Source: Caryophanales bacterium UBA3668 (lineage in GTDB: Bacteria; Bacillota_I; Bacilli_A; RFN20; CAG-826). Taken from it: a DNA stretch of 36,193 nt. Position numbers and translations under genes: made by a program. Positions 33,118 through 36,193 of this stretch are shown here, one piece after another (position 1 is the stretch's first letter; each line of letters opens with the position of its first letter). The notes under the pieces are model-generated. The model searched no databases, had not been told where the DNA came from, and saw only the letters and a program-made list of their open reading frames with translations. The stretch spans positions 1 to 36,193 of the forward strand of contig DFJP01000085.1 in the NCBI GenBank assembly GCA_002373085.1. The letters are read 5' to 3'.

Positions 33118-34158
33118 ATGTTAAAGTATTCAATCAAAAGAGTAATCTTGGCCTTAATCACTGCCTTCATTATTCTTACATTAACATTCTTCCTAGTTAA
33201 ATCCTTAGGTATTACTGATACCACATTTGGTTCAAAAGAGAACGTCAAGTTCGCTTTTTTCATGAAACAATACTATCTCGGATATGTTGTTTATTTTGAG
33301 GAACCAACTGCAGGATATGGTAAGTTATTAGCTCATGTCTCAACTCTTGAGCAAGAATATTACTTCTATGAGAGACCATTACTTGAGCAATATTGGAACT
33401 GGCTAGGAAATATCGTCACAAAATGGGATTGGGGTACATCAGTTACCATCCAACCAAACGCATCTGCTATTGATATCATTGCGGAGAGGTTACCAACTTC
33501 TTTAGTTATTAACGTCTTCTCAGTTATCTTCTCTGTTCCACTCGGAATTGGATTAGGTATTTTAGCAGGTCTTAAGAAAAACACATGGATCGACCACTTT
33601 ATTTCAACAGCGGTCATGATTTTCATTTCCATCCCATCATTCGTCGTTATTTCTTTCCTTATTTATCTCCTTTGCTATCAAGCACATATCTTGCCTTCCA
33701 TTTGGCCAACACCTTCTGAACCATTGTCGACGAAAGTGTTAGCGTTCTTTATCCCTGTATTATCATTATCATTTGGCTCTATTTGTGGTTATACCCGTTT
33801 CGTTAGAGCAGAGTTATGTGAAGTTATGTCTTCCGAATATTTATTACTTGCTCGTACAAAAGGTTTAACCAAAAATCAAGCTATTACTAGACACGCACTA
33901 AAAAATGCATTCGTCCCAATTCTTCCATCTATCTTAGCGGAATTTATTGGAATCTTCGGTGGTTCTATGATTCTTGAAAAGTTATATGGCATTCCAGGTA
34001 TTGGAGACTTATACATTCGTGCAATTAACGAAAAAGACTACAACGTCTTGATGGTCGATATGGCAATCTTTACAACTGTTGGCTTACTTGCCGGTATCGT
34101 TCTTGACTTGTCTTATGGTTTCATTGATCCTCGTATCAGAATGGGAGAGAAGAAATAA
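33118..34158 (+). CDS. oppB: Oligopeptide ABC transporter permease OppB
   Basis: 346 residues. TM1 is at about 8-28, then an extracellular loop of about 80 residues, then five helices starting PTSLVINVFSVIFSVPLGIG. The EAA loop that contacts the ATPases is LLLARTKGLTKNQAITRHAL. IPSFVVISFLIYL and LEKLYGIPGIGDLYIRAI are OppB/DppB hallmarks. Length is close to the family norm. It is followed by oppC two bases after its stop. Confidence 0.93.
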   Translation: MLKYSIKRVILALITAFIILTLTFFLVKSLGITDTTFGSKENVKFAFFMKQYYLGYVVYFEEPTAGYGKLLAHVSTLEQEYYFYERPLLEQYWNWLGNIVTKWDWGTSVTIQPNASAIDIIAERLPTSLVINVFSVIFSVPLGIGLGILAGLKKNTWIDHFISTAVMIFISIPSFVVISFLIYLLCYQAHILPSIWPTPSEPLSTKVLAFFIPVLSLSFGSICGYTRFVRAELCEVMSSEYLLLARTKGLTKNQAITRHALKNAFVPILPSILAEFIGIFGGSMILEKLYGIPGIGDLYIRAINEKDYNVLMVDMAIFTTVGLLAGIVLDLSYGFIDPRIRMGEKK

Positions 34159-34160
34159 TT

Positions 34161-36193
34161 ATGGCAAAGAAAAATAATGATTTCGATTTAGTCAATCTTC
34201 CTGAAGCTGCTCAAGATCCAGAAATCAAACAAGAAGACTTTGTTCTCCAACAAGCGGACAAAGAAATCCATGAGCAAAGATTCCAAACAAAGCCAACAAC
34301 ATTCTTTAAAGACTCTCTTAAAAGATTCTCTAAAAATAAGAGTTCAGTTGTCGCAGCCTATATCTTAGGCTTCCTCATTCTCTTATCAATCTTCGTTCCA
34401 ATTTTCTCTCCACATGATGTTTCTACTGGCGCTGGAGATATTGCGTTTAACTATTTGCAACCAAAACTCTTCGATAGTGGAACAGGATTCTGGGATGGAA
34501 CAGTCCAAAAAACACATATTCCAGTCGATACCTCTAAAGGTGATAACAAAGAAGACTGGTGGCCAAACCCAACATATTACAAGAAATCTGGTATTTCTAA
34601 TTACCAAGTTGGTGATTTTGAATTTACAACAGATATTACTGAATACGGTAAGGGTGGTTATGCAAGAATTGGTTATTATAGTGGATATGGCTTAAATTCC
34701 GCTAGATTAGACAGTGTTGTTAGCCAAGATGTCAACTTTATTCCTGAACTTGATTTAACTCATACAATCTTAACTCTTACTAACTTTGAAACAGTTAACG
34801 AAGAAAAGATTATGGCCTATTACGAAGCTGATGAATCTGCTCCAAAACAATTACCAGAGCATGTTATTCCAGAAAACTTCGAATTAGGAACTACAACTCT
34901 TTTATTCAATTATATTGATGAAGATATTAGTGAGACCGACTATCAAACTATTCAATTAGTCGATAAGAAAGTTATCCATAACGTTGGTTCAACATTAATT
35001 AACGCGACTGATACTGCTCCGATTGTTATTAGTGATGTTATTAAAGCTCATACTTCCGAAACTAAATTCACAAACTTCTATTTCTCAATCGTTGTTGAAG
35101 GAGTAGAAGGAACTGGAGCAGATAAATCCGTCTGTTCATTAGTGAAAAATTTAGTTATCAAAGCTACTGGAACACCTTCCAAAAATGAGAAAGCTTATTT
35201 TGAAGGTGATATCTTCTCTGAAACAATTGGCGGTAACACTTACCGTGCTAACATCCCAGGTATTTCCTTTGATGATGCAATGAATTTCAATACCAGAAAC
35301 TCCAAAATTAAAGTTTCTTCTAAAGAATATGTCAACACTGGATTCTGGTCTGTTGAAACTTTAATCAAATACACCAAAGCTGAACACATGGGTGTTTGTG
35401 CTTTCGCTTCTTTTACTTATGATTCTTACGCTGGTTCCTTAGGATTAGTGGAACATTACCCAGTCCCAGAATCAAAATTTGAAGAATATTATAGAAAAGG
35501 CTGGATTGATTATAACGTCGACTTTAAGACAGTTGCTGGAAAAGAAGTAGTTGATGAATCAACCTTCTACTTTGAAATTAAGAGTGGTGCTTGCCCAGTC
35601 ACTGAATCAGATGATTGGAAATTAAAAGCAAGCGACATTGTTTATGTTGCCTCTTCAGAATCATTTATCGCCTATTGTAACGTTACTTATTATCGTTACC
35701 TTGGCTATGATAGAATGCCATCCTTCTTATTTGGCACTGATAAAACCGGAAGAGATATGTTTACATATGTCTTTGATGGCTTAAAGAACTCCTTAATCTT
35801 AGGTGTTATTACCTTTGTAGTCTGCTTTGTATTCGGATTATTATGGGGCTCTATCTCTGGTTACTTTGGTGGCACAGTTGACTTAGTCATGGAACGTATC
35901 ACTGATATTCTCCACGGCATCCCATGGATTGTCTTGATGACTATTGTCATTCTCCATGCTGGTCAAAACTTTGGTACATTCGCAATCGCCTTATGTTTGA
36001 CTGGTTGGATTGGAACTGCTAGTACAACTAGAACACAGTTCTATAGATTTAGAGGAAGAGAATATGTTCTTGCTTCACGTACTTTAGGTGCAAGTGATGG
36101 AAGACTTATTCTTAAACATATCTTACCTAACGCGATGGGTACCATTATTACTGGTGCGGTCTTAATGATTCCAAGTGTTATCTTCTCTGAAGC
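34161..36193 (+). CDS. oppC: OppC permease with a very large extracellular insertion (3' end cut off)
   Basis: At least 677 residues, open to the right edge, whereas OppC usually has about 300. A charged cytoplasmic N-terminus and TM1 (about 63-82, VVAAYILGFLILLSIFVPIF) are normal. Then some 430 residues (about 86-515) of soluble, beta-rich sequence follow with few cysteines. The canonical core resumes at FGTDKTGRDMFTYVFDGLKNSL (about 523), with helices and the EAA loop GREYVLASRTLGASDGRLILKH. The insertion is at the outer face, between TM1 and the GTD.xGRD loop, where OppA docks. The reading frame is continuous, so this is not a frameshift artefact. The ATG lies two bases after the oppB stop. 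Confidence 0.9.
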   Translation, partial: MAKKNNDFDLVNLPEAAQDPEIKQEDFVLQQADKEIHEQRFQTKPTTFFKDSLKRFSKNKSSVVAAYILGFLILLSIFVPIFSPHDVSTGAGDIAFNYLQPKLFDSGTGFWDGTVQKTHIPVDTSKGDNKEDWWPNPTYYKKSGISNYQVGDFEFTTDITEYGKGGYARIGYYSGYGLNSARLDSVVSQDVNFIPELDLTHTILTLTNFETVNEEKIMAYYEADESAPKQLPEHVIPENFELGTTTLLFNYIDEDISETDYQTIQLVDKKVIHNVGSTLINATDTAPIVISDVIKAHTSETKFTNFYFSIVVEGVEGTGADKSVCSLVKNLVIKATGTPSKNEKAYFEGDIFSETIGGNTYRANIPGISFDDAMNFNTRNSKIKVSSKEYVNTGFWSVETLIKYTKAEHMGVCAFASFTYDSYAGSLGLVEHYPVPESKFEEYYRKGWIDYNVDFKTVAGKEVVDESTFYFEIKSGACPVTESDDWKLKASDIVYVASSESFIAYCNVTYYRYLGYDRMPSFLFGTDKTGRDMFTYVFDGLKNSLILGVITFVVCFVFGLLWGSISGYFGGTVDLVMERITDILHGIPWIVLMTIVILHAGQNFGTFAIALCLTGWIGTASTTRTQFYRFRGREYVLASRTLGASDGRLILKHILPNAMGTIITGAVLMIPSVIFSE

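Noticed and set aside
1..36193. Use of TGA as tryptophan (Mycoplasma code)
   Set aside because: Long genes contain TGG for tryptophan and no internal TGA, and several genes stop at TGA with correct overlaps to the next start.

Overview
The window is AT-rich, densely packed bacterial DNA read with the standard code (TGA is used as a stop, for example by recX and the RloB-like gene). Gene content suggests a low-GC Firmicutes/Bacilli relative with a reduced, host- or community-dependent lifestyle, such as an uncultured gut or rumen Bacilli/Erysipelotrichia/Acholeplasma-like lineage. The supporting signs are a SufCDSUB Fe-S system, YhaM, RecX, an ECF-type riboflavin transporter under an FMN riboswitch, many lipoproteins, and an oversized oligopeptide permease. 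The lineage is inferred from gene content only. No rRNA or tRNA gene, IS element or CRISPR array was seen, and no gene-free stretch exceeds 300 bases.

Layout. (1) 1-5221: a defence-type accessory island. It holds a partial gene end, a one-helix membrane protein, a 53-residue lysine-rich protein, a PrrC/RloC-like ABC ATPase with a CPFC motif, and a RloA/RloB (AbiL-like) ATPase/TOPRIM-like pair. (2) 5225-10056: envelope and housekeeping genes, comprising a polytopic membrane protein, a membrane-bound GGDEF protein, a YbhN/MprF-type flippase, recX and yhaM. (3) 10121-14512, minus strand: a HIT-family protein and an operon of two related PrsA-like lipoproteins. (4) 14693-21902: one tight operon sufC-sufD-sufS-sufU-sufB-mnmG-rsmG, followed by an FMN riboswitch and a ribU-like gene. 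(5) 22909-24260: a small [4Fe-4S] ferredoxin (minus strand), ispD/tarI-like, and a DUF3899 membrane protein. (6) 24415-36193: a protein-scavenging locus with a large cell-surface subtilase, a 1022-residue OppA-like lipoprotein, a Big_2-domain lipoprotein, oppB, and an oppC that runs off the end and carries a very large extracellular insertion.

How the parts fit. Region 6 reads as a proteolysis-and-uptake system: the surface protease cuts proteins, the OppA-like lipoprotein captures peptides, and OppBC imports them (oppDF would be expected beyond the edge). Region 4 links Fe-S assembly, tRNA/rRNA modification and flavin supply. Region 1 is probably horizontally acquired and ends within three bases of the next gene's start codon.

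The points most worth a second look are the roughly 430-residue insertion in OppC paired with a double-size OppA, the Gly-Cys-Gly-Gly C-terminal tag on the protease, a rlo-type gene cluster with no visible restriction-modification genes, and at least four genes whose promoter -10 box sits so close to the start codon that the mRNAs should be leaderless. The FMN riboswitch also uses its own 5' P1 strand as antiterminator, with the Shine-Dalgarno inside the terminator stem.
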